Below are positions 1 to 31,483 of a stretch of 64,000 nt of DNA, in pieces. Source of the DNA: Metridium senile (taxonomy: Eukaryota; Cnidaria; Anthozoa; Actiniaria; Metridiidae); assembly GCA_949775045.1 (NCBI GenBank), contig OX459105.1, positions 15,400,227 to 15,464,226 of the forward strand. The letters are read 5' to 3'. The notes under the pieces were generated by a model. The model did not search any database. It was not told the DNA's origin and worked only from the letters and a program-made list of their open reading frames with translations. The translations under genes were made by a program, and so were the position numbers. Positions within the stretch are counted from its first letter, which is position 1, and each line of letters begins with the position of its first letter.

Positions 1-107
1 ACCTCCCACCCCTCCCCCTCCCCCCCATTTGGATCCGCCCCTTCTGTATTAGTACTTGGTACAATAAGTTATAAATTGTTGTCTTTTTACTTAAAATTAA
101 TATTTAG

Positions 108-19327
<19,220 letters not shown>

Positions 19328-20390
19328 TAGAAATAAATACATATGCACATTTGACTGAACGTTTCACCTCGATTATAACCCAGCAAACATCGTCATCTTA
19401 GACTGGACGTTTCACCCAGATTATAAACCATGAAAAATCATCATTTAGAATTCTTTTTGACTCTTTTGCATGGGCTATCATGTCATTTTGGGTCATTTTT
19501 GAGCATTTTGCATGGGCTATAACCCATCAAAAATCGTTATTTTGGGTCATTTTTTAGAATTTTGCATGGGCTATAACCTATAAAAAAATCGTCATTTTAA
19601 ATTGGTCATCTTCGAGCATTTTGCATGGGCTATATCCCACCAAACATCGTCATTTTGGGTTATTTTTGAGCATTTTGCATGGTCCGAGAGAAAGGATTAG
19701 AATGACAGAAAGTGTGATTTTGGTAAAGTCTTTTATTGATCATGAAATGTGTTCAGTTTTGTACGAAGTTCTCTAGCTATGAATGAAAGATATCTATATG
19801 TTTGCTCCTGTTGTAAATTAATTGTTATTTAATTCTAATAAATATTCGTGTGCGTCCCGTCTACTATACATGTATGGATATATACTATGGTTAATTTTAA
19901 ATAGGTTGATACTGATATAATCTTAAAATGCATAATTTGAGTTTGATAGTTGGAGTCTAAAGAGTCTAGAGAGTCTAAAGTGTCTAAAGAGTCTAAAATC
20001 ACATAAAAAAGCCAAAGGAGAGTAATAAACTGTGCACTGATCAAAACAAACAGTTCTTAATCTATTTTTGTGTTTTGCAATCCATTTTTGGAAGGTTTTC
20101 ACTCTCAACTTTCCTCAGTTCAAAAGGTCCATTGCCTTAAAGTGCCCTTAACGCTCTTACAGTTGAGCAAATTGAACAAAGAGTGAGGAAGATTGCAAAC
20201 AGGAAAGTGTCATCCATTTTCTGTAGCTGTCCAATTAATGATCTGTTGTTGATTAAACGCTTCCTTTTCGGAGGAAGTATAACTGTCTTTATTGTACATA
20301 AATTACCATGATAAATTATTAACGAGTGGGAAGTAATATCATCTACAAAAAATGAATGCTAAGGAGGAACGGTTTTTGAGAAATGCAGCG
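19328..20390. other. Intergenic between ADAM-type gene and thioredoxin, with 60-bp repeats
   Basis: Between the converging 3' ends there is no coding signal. At 19370-19690 about five diverged units of roughly 60 bp share TTTTGCATGGGCTATAACCC and ATCGTCATTTTGGGTCATTT. The rest is unique AT-rich sequence. Confidence 0.8.
19331..19336 (+). terminator. Poly(A) signal of the ADAM-type gene
   Basis: A canonical AATAAA hexamer lies four bases after the TAA stop. If used, the 3' UTR would be unusually short. Confidence 0.4.
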
Positions 20391-23300
20391 CTACATATGT
20401 TTCGTAATGGCCTCCTTTAGTTTCGCCTCGTTTGCTCCGACTACTGTCTCAACCTGAAAGTAAAAAGGATTTTCTTAGTTTGATTAAAATGTATTAGAAT
20501 ACAGAACCAGGTACATGAGAAACATATCCTTTGCTCTTGTGGGACTTCAACCTACGGTTTCGGCTTTCTAATAAGAATGGCACGAAGTGAAGCTGTCATT
20601 TGAATAATAGGAAAAACAGCACGCGACGGTTTGAAATCAGCGTGCGCGAGCGTACAGCCCATGGGAAATTGGTTTTGGACCAATAAAAGCGCGCGTAATA
20701 ATTGTGCTATATCATAAAACATATTATTTACTTCAGGGTTTTCTTCAACAAATGGTTTCATTTCATTAATTTGATAATATATATTGACTGATTGATTGAT
20801 TGATTGATTGAATGTGTGATATATAGAATGAGCAGTTGATTGCTATAACTTACAGATTTGGAATTTTTGTAGAATACAAATGTTGGCATCGCTAAAATCT
20901 TCTCGTCTTCAGCCAAGTCCTACAACAACACAATGTAATTATTATAAAAATAACAAACAACTTCAATAATTGTCCATCGTGTCCCAAAAATACTTGCTCT
21001 TGAAACGTGTTTTGTCAACAATCCCGTCAAATACTATCTTCACTTGTACTTTTACTTCTCTGTACTTGTTCGGAATAGGCTTCCTCTCTCCTCTCCTTCC
21101 ATTCAATGTTGGTTTTCAGTATACATGATTCCTGAATGACTGCCAGACACACTCTTCGATCGTAATTGGGTGAGGGTGAGGGGTGAGGAGTAATATAAGA
21201 GGGAGTGTTGAGTGTTGCAATTGCAATTGACACCATGCACCAAGCACCATGCAAAAGGAGTCATGCCCCTTTTGTAAGCACCTTGAGTCGATCTTTCACT
21301 TAGTTCATGGCGAGATTGTAGCTGTGTCCAGAGTGAACTGAGTTGCTTATAAGTAGTGTATTATTAATTGTTGTTAAATATATTAGAAGACCTCATTTTA
21401 GGGGCAGGTCGTTATTTACTGGAGAGGGGGTTGGTGCAAGTTGAGGGAGAGGGCAGCATTTTTCATGCTTCACAAAGGACGGGGCTAAGGAAGACAAAGG
21501 ACACTTTAAATGGAGGGGCCACAAAACAATTTACAAATCAAAATCAAAATGTACCAGCCACCCTCCCTCCCTATAAAGAATGACAGATTCAATAATGAAC
21601 CGATACATCCAATCCCAGGCGATGTACTCGGGAGGTAAAATGACGGGGAGGTCCGACGTATATTTTTGGGTTGACAATTTTCGTTCTGGGTAACTTTTTG
21701 GGTCGAGAGACCTGTCATGTATTTTTTTAGGTCTTAAAAAGAAACCCGTATTTTTGGGGGGTTTTCACATCTCCGAGTTCAATTTTTGTTTCGATCCGTA
21801 TATCAGAAAATTATTCGTTTGAAATTGTTTTCAGCAAGGCGTGAGTTCCGTAAAGAAATATACTGATAATTCAATAAATCAGTTTTGAAGTATTTAAGCC
21901 TTGTATTTTTTGGGGTTCGAAATTTGCATGTCATGTATTTGGTTGTAAAATTTCAGGTTTGAGTATTTTTTGGGGGTTGCAATATGAAGCGTCGGACCCC
22001 CCGTCATTTTACCCCCAAATACATCGCCTGGGATCCAATATGTTACCAATATTCATTACATGTGTGTGCTGGTTTTGATACTAATAAAGAAGAAAATATA
22101 TCTTTTAAAAATATACTCACCTCGTTATCATCCACATCTATTTTAGCGAAAACGACGTTTTTGAATTCGTCAACCATTTTCTTAATTTGAAAAAAGGGGA
22201 AAAGAGCTGTTAAAATTGATATGTATATATCATTAAATTTTCTTAATTATTTGCTCAGTTAGCGTTAAAGAAATAACGCTAGAAAGAAAGAAAGAAAACG
22301 CGCACGCGTGCTGTGTGCAGTTATAAAGCACACGGGGTTGTCAGAACACGAGAGAAGTGTTAAGAGGTGAAAGACGCGAAGCTGAGTACTTCTTGAGTGT
22401 TCCGACAATCTCAAAGTGCTTCCTTTCCTTTCCTTTCCTTTCCTTTCCTTTCCTTCCTTTCCTTTCCTTTCCTTTCCTTTCCATTCCATTCCTTTCCTTT
22501 CCTTCCCTTCCCTTCCCTTCCCTTCCCTTCCCTTCCCTTCCCTTCCCTTCCCTTCCCTTCCCTTCCCTTCCCTTCCCTTCCCTTCCCTTCCCTTCCCTTC
22601 CCTTCCCTTCCCTTCCCTTCCCTTCCCTTCCCTTCCCTTCCCTTCCCTTCCCTTCCCTTCCCTTCCCTTCCCTTCCCTTCCCTTCCCTTCCCTTCCCTTC
22701 CCTTCCCTTCCCTTCCCTTCCCTTCCCTTCCCTTCCCTTCCCTTCCCTTCCCTTCCCTTCCCTTCCCTTCCCTTCCCTTCCCTTCCCTTCCCTTCCCTTC
22801 CCTTCCCTTCCCTTCCCTTCCCTTCCCTTCCCTTCCCTTCCCTTCCCTTCCCTTCCCTTCCCTTCCCTTCCCTTCCCTTCCCTTCCCTTCCCTTCCCTTC
22901 CCTTCCCTTCCCTTCCCTTCCCTTCCCTTCCCTTCCCTTCCCTTCCCTTCCCTTCCCTTCCCTTCCCTTCCCTTCCCTTCCCTTCCCTTCCCTTCCCTTC
23001 CCTTCCCTTCCCTTCCCTTCCCTTCCCTTCCCTTCCCTTCCCTTCCCTTCCCTTCCCTTCCCTTCCCTTCCCTTCCCTTCCCTTCCTTTCCTTTCCTTTC
23101 CTTTCCTTTCCTGTCCTGTCCTGTCCTGTCCTGTCCTGTCCTGTCCTGTCCTGTCCTGTCCTGTCCTGTCCTGTCCTGTCCTTTCCTTTCCTTTCCTTTC
23201 CTTTCCTTTCCTTTCCTTTCCATTCCTGTCCTGCCCTTCCCTTTCCCGTCCTCTCCTTTTTCCCCTTTTAAATTTGTTGCGCATGTTTGTAATTACTCGT

Positions 23301-25482
23301 CACTTCATATCAAGTATTATGTATAACAGATAATGATATGATTAAGGAACGTAAATGGATAAGAAACTGTTTATAGAAGAATAATCCGTTATCAACTTGC
23401 AATTATAGAAGTCAATTCAAACTGCAAACAAACATATCGCAAATCAACTTTTAATTAGAGAAAGTGAATTTTACATATTTAATCAAATAGAAGGACTAAT
23501 TGAAATGAATTATTTTCACCATACCTTAGCTTTTTACTCTCGATAACACTCAGTTACTCGAACTAAACTAGTCGATTGATCATGATTTGCGCGTAAACTA
23601 TATTGTAATTTTAACCTCAAGAAACTTTAGAAACCTTTCTCTTCCGTGACATTTATCGAAAATCAACTTTAAATTAGTGAAAGTAAATTTTAATTTTACA
23701 GTGAGGTCACTCGAACCTTGAACACACTTGACTTTTTTCAAGTTATTATTTTCTGAACATTACTAAATGAAGCATTGGGCTTAATAATACTGATTGTTTG
23801 TAATAAACCGTATATTTGTCTATTCGCAAAAGGGATGTTGATTAAAATAAATAAATAAATACAAAAAGTGTTTACAGTGCCAAATTAAAACAACAAGTGA
23901 CGTGAAACTCAGTTTAGTGTGAAATTAAATTGGCGTACTTTGCACGAGGTATGGGTTACCGAGGTTTCAAGTTCAAAAGGCAAAATTGTCAATGTTAGTT
24001 GACATTTTCAAGGGCGTTCGGAAAACCAAGCAAGCTCTAATTATAATTCAGATGTGAATTACTCAAAGATGGTTTTAATAGCAGTTTGTTTTTGTATATA
24101 TATATTACAATCGCACTATCACCTGCCACAGACCTCACGGCCAATAGCAATAGGCCGTTGAAAATCAAAATGATTGGTCATAGCTCCTTTTACCAATTAA
24201 CCGACATCAAATTCGCGTTAAATCCGCATTTAAAGACCAAACTATATTATTGTGCGTAAATGCACCTTAAGTAACGGCGATGACGTCACATAGTATAGCC
24301 TACACACAAAAAGGGAAGTTGCCATAGCGACTTTGAATGGCGTTCCATAATTTTTTTTCCGGTCTCCCATTAAACTTCAAATGAGAAACGCATTTGTTTT
24401 GGAACATTTCACGAAATTAACAATTTTCCTGATGGGTTGAGTTTAATTATGATTTTCGATGGATTGAATGGTGACATGAAAATAGAAAAAAAGGTTTGCG
24501 TTTCGTGGCATTTGTACTATGAATTGACAGTAAATTATATATACACAAAACAATGGATTATTTGTTTTCCCTCATACTTGTGAATTAAAAATAAACGTTA
24601 TTTACAATTGTACTAATATTCAATGTAAATTAAAATATTTTTTATAGTTTGCAGGGGATTATCAATTTAACGAGGTTAAAATTACAGTGAAATTTAGCGG
24701 ATGTATTGCGCATATATCATCGATTTTGGTTCGAGCCGAGTTTAACAGACTCTCCAATCTGCCACAGTTAGATTCAAATGAGTTATGTGTTTGCAAAACC
24801 TCCATTTTAATTTTTTCTTTGCGATTCCAGTTCGAGTAGTATTCTGTATCCAACGATACACATTTATTGTTTAAGATTTAAAAAAATTACAGCTTTGAAA
24901 TACCGTTATTTTACATGATAAGTGAAAATCGTGTCGGCTTTACTAAATTAAATTATTTGACTTACTTTGAATTTTGAAGCGATTTGTCGACACGGACCAC
25001 ACCAGTCAGCAAAAAACTCGACAACAACGAGTTTTTCTTTGTCTTGCTCTTTTAGAAATTGATCGAAATGCTCCTGAAAAGAAATGAAATACGAAACTAG
25101 AAAACAGCTAAAGCTGAGTTCAACATTCTCCCTTTTTCTCGATCTTTTTTTCGATTATTGTGAGCGTACTTTTCGGTATAAAAACTGCATTTTCTCCTTA
25201 ATTGTTGTAAAAAGTCGAAAAGAGAAATGTTATATTTCTTTAATATACAGAGAGTGAGTTGAATATTTTCTTTACTATATTTTCCGTAATAAAAATATCG
25301 CATTAACTTGACATAAACGATAATTTTTAACCACGTATGACTGACAAGAAGAAGAAACATTCAAAATTACCTAAAACCAAACCGAACGAAATTCAAAATT
25401 ATTTACATTCAGGAAAGAAAATATCGATATTTTTTCTACAGAAATATTATTTACTGCTTACCCTGTTTCGCAGTTCTTTCAT
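20391..25482 (-). CDS. TXN: Thioredoxin, complete, five exons
   Basis: The minus-strand exons are 25462-25482, 24966-25073, 22121-22180, 20854-20919 and 20391-20453. All joins are phase 0, and the product is exactly 105 residues, the length of classical cytosolic thioredoxins. The start exon encodes MKELRNR. Exon 2 carries LVVVEFFADWCGPCRQIA with the redox-active CGPC pair, exon 3 AKIDVDDNE, exon 4 LAMPTFVFYK with the conserved cis-proline, and exon 5 VVGANEAKLKEAITKHM and TAG. There is no signal or transit peptide, so a cytosolic disulfide reductase is expected, recycled by thioredoxin reductase. The start exon is only 21 bp but fits the family N-terminus and has a clean GTAAGC donor. A possible reverse-strand AATAAA lies near 20288. 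Confidence 0.95.
22416..23260. repeat. About 840-bp pyrimidine-rich tract in a thioredoxin intron
   Basis: A run of TTTCC pentamers is followed by about 590 bp of near-perfect CTTCCC hexamers, then TTTCC, CTGTC and TTTCC pentamer blocks again. It lies in the intron between thioredoxin exons 2 and 3. The mirror-symmetric polypyrimidine/polypurine composition is of the triplex-forming kind. Apparent long open frames here are repeat artefacts. Confidence 0.95.
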
Positions 25483-25684
25483 GTTTTTGTTTAACGTCGA
25501 AAAGAGTGTTCTTGTTTCCAAATGGTTTCTGTTGGACGCCAAAGTCGACTGATGTTTTGATAAATGAGAAATGCAAATATGTTGAGCAGGTTTTTTGTAC
25601 TTGTGACGTCATGGAATTGTCACACTTCCAACGGAAGTGTCACGCACGTCACAAAAGAAAATATATACCAGTTAGGATTTTTGT

Positions 25685-26310
25685 TTTTATCGTTTATATC
25701 AAACACCGACGCAGTCTATACTAGTTTACTCGCTAGTTTCCATTTTTTTTTACGGTGTTGCAAATTTCATTCTATTACCTATCGTTTATATCAAACACCG
25801 ACGCAGCCTATACTAGTTTACTCGCTAGTTTCTATTTCTATTTTTTACAGTGTTACAAATTTCATCACATTACCTATCGTTTATATCAAACACCGACGCA
25901 GCCTATACTAGTTTACTCGCTAGTTTCTATTTCTATTTTTTACGGTGTTACGAATTTCATCACATTACCTATCGTTTATATCAAACACAGACGCAGCCTA
26001 TACTAGTTTACTCGCTAGTTTCTATTTCTATTTTTTACGGTGTTACGAATTTCATCACATTACCTATCGTTTATATCAAACACAGACGCAGCCTATACTA
26101 GTTTACTCGCTAGTTTCTATTTCTATTTTTTACGGTGTTACGAATTTCATCACATTACCTATCGTTTATATCAAACACCGACGCAGCCTATACTAGTTTA
26201 CTCGCTAGTTTCTATTTCTATTTTTTACGGTGTTACGAATTTCATCACATTACCTATCATTTATATCAAACACCGACGCAGCCTATACTAGTTTATTTAC
26301 TCGCTAGTTT
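25685..26310. repeat. 95-bp satellite, about 6.5 copies, upstream of thioredoxin
   Basis: Successive units start exactly 95 bp apart. Each contains TTACCTATCGTTTATATC, CACCGACGCAGCCTATACTA and TTTACGGTGTTACGAATTTC. Reverse complements of the same unit occur singly at 10455-10540 and 27064-27105, and partial copies lie at 32327-32360, 44443-44482 and 52067-52185. The array therefore seems to be a locally amplified piece of a dispersed repeat. It starts about 200 bp 5' of the thioredoxin ATG. Confidence 0.85.
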
Positions 26311-26319
26311 CCATTTATT

Positions 26320-27247
26320 ATATTTTATATTTATTTTAAATTGTTTCATTTTTTGTTAATATTTTTGTGAAAGCGGAAGATTGATTATTATACTTCCTTT
26401 TGTAGCATAATTAATAATTTCTCATACATTCAGTATTTTCGTAACAAAATCAATAACTATGCTAATTTCTGTAGCGTTTTGATAATTGAAATGTACTTTG
26501 ATTTCTTCCTGCATGAGTCAATTAAATATACGGCTATCCCAGGGCCCCTCGTTCGAGCATCAGTTCATTTACCAGTTAGAACATTTTCAGATTTAAAATA
26601 CTAACGCTTATTCATACTCTCGATTAGTCGAGCAGAATTCCATTTCTTTGGGATATTTCTGCATTCAATTATTTTTTGTTTCTCTCGGAACATTTTTCAT
26701 CGCATTTTTACTAAACCCCTGTAAAACAGCATACAATTTGTAACAACCCCCTATGTAGCTTCCGAAAATAACGTAACCCCACGCAATATTGCCGACCCCC
26801 ACCCCCTCCCCATACACAAGTGAACGAAAGTCCCCTTTAATACCTCGACTGAAGGTAGAACCTCGCTATATCGAACCAGCAAATCCATTCTTTTCCCAGT
26901 CATATACTATCGTACTATCGTAAAACAAATATATCCATTATTCGATCATGGGCAGCAGAGTATCGTTCGCGTTTGTATTCGATCTCCGTGTATTTTTTAG
27001 TTACCAACGGTCGCTTATTTGCTTGCTTTGTTATTCCATTGACCTCTGCTGCCCATGATTCGATAGGTAATTAATATAATGACATTTGTAACACCGTAAA
27101 ATGTTGACTAACTTTACTGACATTTCGAGCTAAAAGTAAAATACTTTTTTTACTTTTCATTATTATTTCAGTCAATCAATAACTAAGGCATAAATAACAA
27201 ATATATTTTAACCTATTTTTGTTCGTAATCGGATCTTACAAAGTATT
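26320..27247. other. Intergenic between thioredoxin and WSC-like gene
   Basis: Head-to-head spacing between a minus-strand and a plus-strand gene. Apart from the MITE at 26942-27063 and a dispersed-repeat copy at 27064-27105, nothing is recognisable. Confidence 0.6.
26942..27063. mobile_element. Small MITE with inverted ends
   Basis: The left end reads TTCGATCATGGGCAGCAGAG and the right end is its near-perfect inverted copy (CTCTGCTGCCCATGATTCGA). The element is about 120 bp, has no coding content, and lies between the thioredoxin and WSC-like genes. Confidence 0.65.
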
Positions 27248-27319
27248 GTGACGTCATTAGAAGTCATGCAGTGTTTATTTTATAAATTGAATCGTCCCAA
27301 ACTTGTCAAATCTAGAACA

Positions 27320-29523
27320 ATGACGAACAACTTGATTTTCTATATATTTGTCACCTTGCTACCCCAACTGAGCTACAGTGCATCCAGTAAGTATACAAAG
27401 CTTGTCTTATACTTTTATAGTCAGTTTAATTTACTTGTCTTTATGATTATATGGGGTTTATGTTCAAGCATAAAGTTCATAATCTATTAAAACATCAACA
27501 TGAAATTTAAATCACTATATGCATGCACAACTATATATTCCAAACTATATCGAAGCATTTCATAACTCAGTTGTAATGATAATTGAAAAGGTAAGTATAT
27601 AATATATACAGGCAATTTCGTTATTTTTAAGGGAAATTTGGACATGCAAAAATGTTTGTCACATGAATCTGAATCGTAACAACATGTTTGAACGCATACT
27701 TATAATAAGCTAGATAGTTGACTTATACTAACGAAGCTATATCTAACAGACAGCTTATTCACTGATTTGCAGTCGTCAAAATACTGAAGTAATGAATGAC
27801 TCTTCAGCAAAACAATGTAAAAAATTAAAGGTCATTCCTTTAAACGTTGTTAAGTAAGTTCACTTCCTTGTGCCTCCTACGTGTTACAGCTGTTTAAGGT
27901 TCTTTAATTATACACAGCGAAGATATAGCAAACGCTATAACTAATATAATAGGGTCTTTTAAAAGAATCATCAAAACTAAACAACTTTTGCAGTTAGGAT
28001 TTTTCCAATTTCTCTGATCGTCCCAAGGGTTAATTTGGGTAAGAGAAGCGTAGGGGGTACCTAAAATGTCTTAAAAATGAGAAATATTGAGAGAAGACAA
28101 TAAGTACTAATTATAATATAATAATTTATAGAGCGCATAAATTTATATATTCAAATGCGCTATAACTATTTACCTTTAAATGTATGGTAATATATTATAT
28201 AAACAAATGACTAACTTAACAATGCAAGAATGTAAATAAATGTAAATAAATGCGTAAATAAATGCGTCTTCAATGCAAAGGCTTCTTGAATGATTTGATA
28301 TAAGTATACTTCTTTATATTTACTCTGACCTTTATTGTCAGATATTCAGCTGTTTACTGTAATATATTATAAGAGAAGCTAGCCATGCATGTTATTACAT
28401 ACTGATTCCTTTATAAACTGAATATCCTGGGTTACCTGTGTTGTGATCACAGTCCCTTCTCAGCCAGTTTCTAATGAAAGGATCTGGGTTCGAGAATGAA
28501 AAATAACAGCTTATCTAAACACTTCCGAATGGGTAAAAAACCCTGTCATTGGTTTGTTTGTCGTTTTTGTTTGTCGTTTTTGTTGTTGATGATGATGATG
28601 ACGATTACGGTGGTGATAATGATGACGATGATATTGATGCAATTGATGCTGATGATGATCGATGTTAGGCCTGTTATTGGTCCAAATCTCGCCAAATCTC
28701 GCCTAATCTCGCCAAACGCCGCCTAACCCCGCAAGCAAAAAAATCCTAAAAGGTCTAATCTCGCCTAATCTCGCCTGATTCCGCCTGATCCCGCCTACCC
28801 TTGCAAGGTTGAACATCCCAAAATGTCCTAATCTCGCCTAATCCCGCCTAATCTTGCTGCGAGATTAAGCGGGCATTGGGCCCATACCAGGCCTGATGTT
28901 GATGAAAATTAATGTTGTGTCTGCCAATAATAATGATGAGGATGATGTTATATACACCAAAAACCGTTTTCACAGCAGAAGCTACAGTCCACACTCTGAA
29001 GACTGCAAAGGATGTCGGTTACATCAACATAATTTGAAATTTATTACATGTTTTTTAATTAAGAAATATTTATTTCATCACCTATCAGTGCAAAAACTTG
29101 TAACAACCAAATATGTTAAAACCGTTATAACAAGAGAAAAGATACCGACATCCTTTGCAAGCCTCAGAGTGTGCATTGCAGCTTCAAATGCGACAACAAT
29201 TTTGAAATAGGTGTATATGCATATGTCATGCTTCTTTCTTAGCAAAGCCGTACAAACATCTTGGATGCTACAAAGAAGATATCAACAACAAAGCTTTGCC
29301 TACCTTGCTCGGTTATATAGCTTCAGTCGAAGCCTGTGCTACTCTTACACAGGACAATGGTTTTACTACTTTTGGTGTTCAATTTTATCAGTATGGATAT
29401 GAATGTCAAAGCGGTGCACAAGCTAGTTATACGTACAATGTACATGGCGAATCAACAAACTGTTATGGTGGTGGTCTTGGTGGTTCGGGTGCTAATGATG
29501 TTTACCAATTAATTTACCGGTAG
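27320..29523 (+). CDS. Secreted WSC-like protein (or detached 5' end of receptor copy 1)
   Basis: Two exons, 27320-27386 and 29243-29523, join in phase 1 and give 115 residues. The first encodes a signal peptide (MTNNLIFYIFVTLLPQLSYS). The second encodes YKHLGCYKED, NKALPTLLG, YGYECQSG and GGSGANDVYQLIYR followed by TAG. The exon matches the WSC-like exons of the two downstream paralogs, where DVYQFAA runs into a phase-1 donor. Here the corresponding donor (GTAGGA at 29520) is one base later, in phase 2. Splicing to the next ApeC exon at 30233 would give an immediate stop (CG joined to A, then TGA), so both the spliced and unspliced forms end at YR. It is therefore either a genuine soluble WSC-like protein or a receptor truncated by a 1-nt shift. 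An in-frame upstream ATG exists at 27248, but the one chosen gives a better signal peptide. Confidence 0.6.
28680..28870. repeat. Degenerate TCTCGCCTAA decamer cluster
   Basis: About a dozen variants of AATCTCGCCT, AATCCCGCCT and GATTCCGCCT in an intron of the WSC-like gene, closed by a partly inverted copy (GCGAGATTAAGCGGGCATTG). Confidence 0.7.
28966..29213. mobile_element. MITE with about 60-bp inverted ends
   Basis: The left arm has AAACCGTTTTCACAGCAGAA, CTACAGTCCACACTCTGAAG and GCAAAGGATGTCGG. The right arm mirrors it: ACCGACATCCTTTGCAAG, TCAGAGTGTGCATTGCAG. It ends about 30 bp before the WSC-like exon at 29243. Confidence 0.75.
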
Positions 29524-30232
29524 GATGATTTTGTAAAATAATCTATAGCTATTTTTTTATACGTATAGAAGATCCTCGCGCATGGTGTCAAGGATCCGGA
29601 AGATAAAAAAAAACCTAAAAGCAGAGAACCATGCATTCCTATAATACATCATACTAATCGGCAACAGTTGAGTGAATTATAGTTTTGGTTGAGAGAGAAA
29701 AAATATAGAAGTAACGGACAAACCTTGAGTGAGGCGTCAAACCCTGAACTCTCCCCCCCCCCCCCCCCCCCCATATCGGTCACATCTCCCCACGTGATCA
29801 TTCTGTCTCGCGTAAAAGTAGGGACTGTTTTGTAGACCATGACAAGGAACTGGAAAGAGATAATGGTCTTGTGGCAACAAGGCAAAGGACACCACACCAA
29901 AGAAAATAATATTATATATATTAACAAATATGTATGATTATTACTATACAATGTATAGAAGGGCGCACTAATAATAACTTTGTTTAGAAAAAATATTGAT
30001 GCGGGGAAGCGATAATGGTTTTGTGGTAACAAGACAATTTAAACATCAAAGCTTCGTATCAAAGATACCGTATATGCAATCTTGAAAACAATGTCATTAC
30101 CATATATGATATTGTAGGTGAGAAGTAACAAAAGACTTTGATTAGCGCGCGAGATTTTTTCTTTTTTTTTAACCGGTTGAGATTGCAACAGAACAATAGG
30201 CATATCTTTGATACTTTATTTCAAATCAACAG

Positions 30233-31483
30233 ATGAACCTCTTTGGCCAGAAGGATCGTACTCTTTTATGATGCCATTGTCAGGCTGTCCTTCAGGATGG
30301 AGTGAGAATGGCTATGTTTTGCAAGGTACTCTCGACAAGCATACAAACAACAGATCCTCGTTACTCCACATCAAAGGTCAAGTCGCTGATAACTATGTTA
30401 TTCAATCGTTTTGCTTGAAAAATCAGAGGACCTCGATAAAATGGCCAGAAGGTTTGTTGAAAGATTACTATTTTTCCCAAATCGGTAGTTTAATAAGATG
30501 GTCAGTGAGAGTGATGGTCATGTCGATGCATGAACATGGTAATGATAGTGACTAGGTGTTTGGAAATGTTGTTGTTGATGATGATTGTTGTGATGATGTT
30601 GATAGTGGCAATGATGATGATGTTGATATCGAGATGGCAACTGTTATGATGATGATGATCAGCGTTGATGATGATATGGTGGGGATAGTGATGATGATGA
30701 ATTCGAAGATCACTGATGACGTTAACCTATGATGGTGGTGACAGTGATAACGATGAGCACGGCGATGGTAGTGATTAGGATGATCATGCCGGATAATGGT
30801 AATGATAATGGTAGTGGTGGATCGTTTTGTTTGAAGAAGCAAAGGACTTCGTCAGAATGGCCAGAAGGTTTGGTTTGTTGAAAGGTTAGGTTAGGTTGAT
30901 CATGCCGGATAATGGTAGTGGTTTTGTTGAGGAATGCTGTTGTTGATGATGATGATGATGATGATGTTGATGATAGTGGCAATGATGATGATGTTGATAT
31001 GATTATCAGTGATGAAGTGATGATATGATGGTGATAGTGATGATACACAACTCTCATCATGATGGTCTACTCTGTCTTGTCCAGGTAAATACTGCGTATA
31101 CAGAGAAGGATACACAACCCCAGGCAACATGAAGCTGGGATGGTTTAAAATGTTCATCGACCGTGCATTCTCAGAGTTACAGTCACCTGTTGGAATTGTG
31201 TATTTCGCTTATTCAAAGTATTTAAAATCCTCTGTTTATTGTCAAACCACTGGAGACAAGTCAGTTCCTATCGATCTTCCTATATCTCATCCTTTCTATC
31301 TTCTACCGTATGGTTCCTCTGACTGTCAGCAAGTGAAGTGGATGGTAGCTACCAAAGAATGGATTCAATATGCAACCAATAAATATACAAGCCGTGAGTC
31401 ATGGAAAGATGGGACGATTCCGTATGTCACAGTTAGCACAAAGGCTCAATCGGGAATAACTGTCTATTATTGCTATTATGAAA
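30233..31483 (+). CDS. ApeC domain exons, receptor copy 1
   Basis: Exons 30233-30451 and 31085-31483 encode about 207 residues. The signatures WPEGSYSF with SGCPSGW, a WPEG at the exon border, then CVYREGY, a FCQTTG-like YCQTTGDKSVP, the PFYLLPYGSSDCQQV core and W-I-Q-Y are the recognised layout of the apextrin C-terminal domain. The second exon lacks the KKGIGLGSYSLYMYFF stretch of copies 2 and 3 and has IVYFAYSKYLKSSVY in that position, so copy 1 differs in one surface segment. Confidence 0.8.

Noticed and set aside
22265..23333. Long open frames of 270-340 codons on both strands over the CTTCCC tract
   Set aside because: They are pure repeat translations, open in several frames at once with no codon bias or domain; the region lies within a thioredoxin intron.
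24662..24853. 63-codon minus-strand frame in the thioredoxin intron
   Set aside because: No homology, no phase-compatible splice sites, and the thioredoxin is complete without it.
25337..25552. Plus-strand frame starting MTDKKKKHSKLPK
   Set aside because: Overlaps the thioredoxin first exon on the other strand; low-complexity start and no domain.
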